6,981 nt of DNA. It comes from JAAFHS01 sp031396505 (GTDB lineage: Bacteria; Pseudomonadota; Alphaproteobacteria; Rhodobacterales; Rhodobacteraceae). Where the stretch lies: positions 1-6,981 of the forward strand of contig JANNKX010000035.1 in NCBI GenBank assembly GCA_031396505.1, in the 5' to 3' direction. Shown piece by piece: positions 5,559 to 6,981 of this stretch. Under the pieces are notes generated by a model. That model did not search any database and had not been told where the DNA came from. It saw only the letters and a program-made list of their open reading frames with translations. How positions within the stretch are numbered: the first letter of the stretch is position 1; every line of letters begins with the position of its first letter. The position numbers were made by a program, and so were the translations under genes.

Positions 5559-6981
5559 ATGGCCCTCAAAGACACCGACGACGGCAAACCCGACGGCGAA
5601 GATGCGGATGTTTCGCTGGATATGAGCCAGACTGCCGTCAAGAAGATGATCGCCGATGCCCGCGAACGCGGCTATATCACCTATGATCAACTGAATGCCG
5701 TGCTGCCACCCGAACAGGTGTCGTCCGAACAGATCGAAGATGTGATGGCCATGCTGTCCGAAATGGGCATCAACGTCATCGACAACGACGAGGTTGATGA
5801 GGCCGAACCCTTGGGCGAACTGGTCGAAACCGCGTCGACCTCGCGCGAAGTGGCCGTGGCAGGCACGTCGACCGAAGCGCTTGATCGCACCGATGATCCC
5901 GTGCGCATGTATCTGCGCGAAATGGGGTCGGTCGAACTGCTGTCGCGCGAAGGCGAGATCGCAATTGCCAAGCGGATCGAGGCTGGCCGCAACACGATGA
6001 TTTTGGGCCTGTGCGAAAGCCCGCTGACGTTTCAGGCCATCACGATCTGGCGCGACGAACTGCTGAACGAAGACATTCTTCTGCGCGACGTGATCGATCT
6101 TGAGGCCACCTTTGGCCGCAGCCTTGATGGCGACGAGGAACTGGAAGGCGCGCTGGATCAGGTGGGCGTCGGTGCCCCGCGTGCCGAGGGCGAGGCGGAA
6201 CCCGAACTTGATGCCGATGGCAACCCGTTGGCGCGCAGCGATGACGACGAAGAAGACGACGAGGCGACGGCGATGTCGCTGGCCGCGATGGAGGCCGCGC
6301 TGAAACCGCAGGTCCTTGAAACGCTTGAGGTGATCGCGCGCGATTACGCCATGCTGTCGGACATGCAAGACAGCCGCATGAATGCGACGATGAACGCGGC
6401 AACCAAGTTCACGGCGGCAGAAGAGGCGGCGTATCAGAAACTGCGGTCGGAAATCGTGCTGCTGGTCAACGAATTGCACCTGCATAACAACCGGATCGAA
6501 CAGTTGATTGATCAGTTGTACGGCATCAACCGCAAGATCATGAATATCAACTCCAGCATGGTGAAACTGGCGGATGCCGCCCGCATCAACCGCCGCGAGT
6601 TTATTGACGAATATCAGGGGTATGAGCTGGACCCGGCATGGGCCGACCGGATGGCCGCCAAAGCCGGGCGCGGCTGGCAGGCCCTGATGGAAAAGTCGCG
6701 CGACAAGGTCGATGAATTGCGCGCGGAGATGTCATCGGTCGGGCAATATGTGGGCGTCGACATTTCCGAATTCCGCCGCATCATCAATCAGGTGCAGAAG
6801 GGCGAAAAAGAGGCGCGTCAGGCCAAAAAGGAAATGGTCGAGGCCAACCTGCGTCTGGTGATCTCGATTGCCAAGAAGTACACCAACCGGGGCCTGCAAT
6901 TTCTTGATCTTATTCAGGAAGGCAATATCGGCCTGATGAAGGCGGTTGATAAATTCGAATACCGCAGGGGCTATAAATTCA
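5559..6981 (+). CDS. rpoD: RNA polymerase primary sigma factor RpoD (sigma-70), 3' truncated by window edge
   Basis: Housekeeping sigma factor that directs RNA polymerase to most promoters. The window holds 474 codons and one further base with no stop. Residues about 20-80 form region 1.1 (acidic, from MSQTAVKKMI). Region 1.2 is at about 113-145 (DDPVRMYLREMGSVELLSRE). A non-conserved region runs from about 146 to 400, with an acidic stretch at 190-240 including DDDEEDDE. Region 2.1 to early 2.2 follows at about 425-474 (NLRLVISIAKKYTNRGLQFL, then DLIQEGNIGLMKAVDKFEYR). The window ends after RRGYKF, just before the -10-recognising regions 2.3-2.4; regions 3 and 4 lie outside. Alphaproteobacterial RpoD is usually about 650-680 residues, so roughly 190 are missing. 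It lies 74 bases after dnaG, the usual dnaG-rpoD pairing, so co-transcription is likely. Region 1.1 and the large non-conserved region mark it as the primary sigma, not RpoH or RpoS. Confidence 0.97.
   Translation, partial: MALKDTDDGKPDGEDADVSLDMSQTAVKKMIADARERGYITYDQLNAVLPPEQVSSEQIEDVMAMLSEMGINVIDNDEVDEAEPLGELVETASTSREVAVAGTSTEALDRTDDPVRMYLREMGSVELLSREGEIAIAKRIEAGRNTMILGLCESPLTFQAITIWRDELLNEDILLRDVIDLEATFGRSLDGDEELEGALDQVGVGAPRAEGEAEPELDADGNPLARSDDDEEDDEATAMSLAAMEAALKPQVLETLEVIARDYAMLSDMQDSRMNATMNAATKFTAAEEAAYQKLRSEIVLLVNELHLHNNRIEQLIDQLYGINRKIMNINSSMVKLADAARINRREFIDEYQGYELDPAWADRMAAKAGRGWQALMEKSRDKVDELRAEMSSVGQYVGVDISEFRRIINQVQKGEKEARQAKKEMVEANLRLVISIAKKYTNRGLQFLDLIQEGNIGLMKAVDKFEYRRGYKF

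Noticed and set aside
5523..6485. Long open frame of 320 codons on the - strand opposite rpoD
   Set aside because: It lies antisense to a confidently identified sigma factor, its product is a His/Arg/Gly/Phe-rich composition without domain motifs, and such shadow frames are expected opposite GC-rich genes.

Overview
The window reads as chromosomal DNA of an alphaproteobacterium, most likely Rhodobacterales (Rhodobacteraceae/roseobacter type). The grounds are high GC, tightly packed same-strand genes, a heterotetrameric sarcosine oxidase operon in the order D-A-G, the dnaG-rpoD pair, protein sequences typical of that group, and a strong scarcity of GANTC, the CcrM methylation site. All genes are on the + strand. 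There is no mobile element, CRISPR array, tRNA or rRNA.

Layout. Bases 1-21 are the last codons of the preceding gene, probably soxD, whose TGA overlaps the ATG of soxA. soxA (18-2933) encodes the alpha subunit of tetrameric sarcosine oxidase and soxG (2926-3471) the gamma subunit, starting at a GTG inside the end of soxA. A 103-base gap (3472-3574) holds a strong GC-rich hairpin, a stretch resembling an intergenic element common downstream of Rhodobacteraceae genes, and a plausible promoter for the next gene. dnaG (primase, 3575-5484) follows, but its reading frame is broken at a (CG)5 run near 4255-4266. A 74-base gap (5485-5558) carries three copies of TGATTCG. rpoD (primary sigma factor) starts at 5559 and runs off the right edge within sigma region 2.

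Functionally there are two units. The sox genes demethylate sarcosine oxidatively to glycine and 5,10-methylene-tetrahydrofolate, usually the last step of glycine betaine/dimethylglycine breakdown. The dnaG-rpoD pair is the core of the classical macromolecular-synthesis operon, joining replication priming to housekeeping transcription.

No new multi-gene system is evident. The points most worth checking are the dnaG frameshift, the GANTC-containing triple repeat in front of rpoD in a window otherwise nearly devoid of GANTC, and the hairpin that overlaps the likely dnaG promoter.
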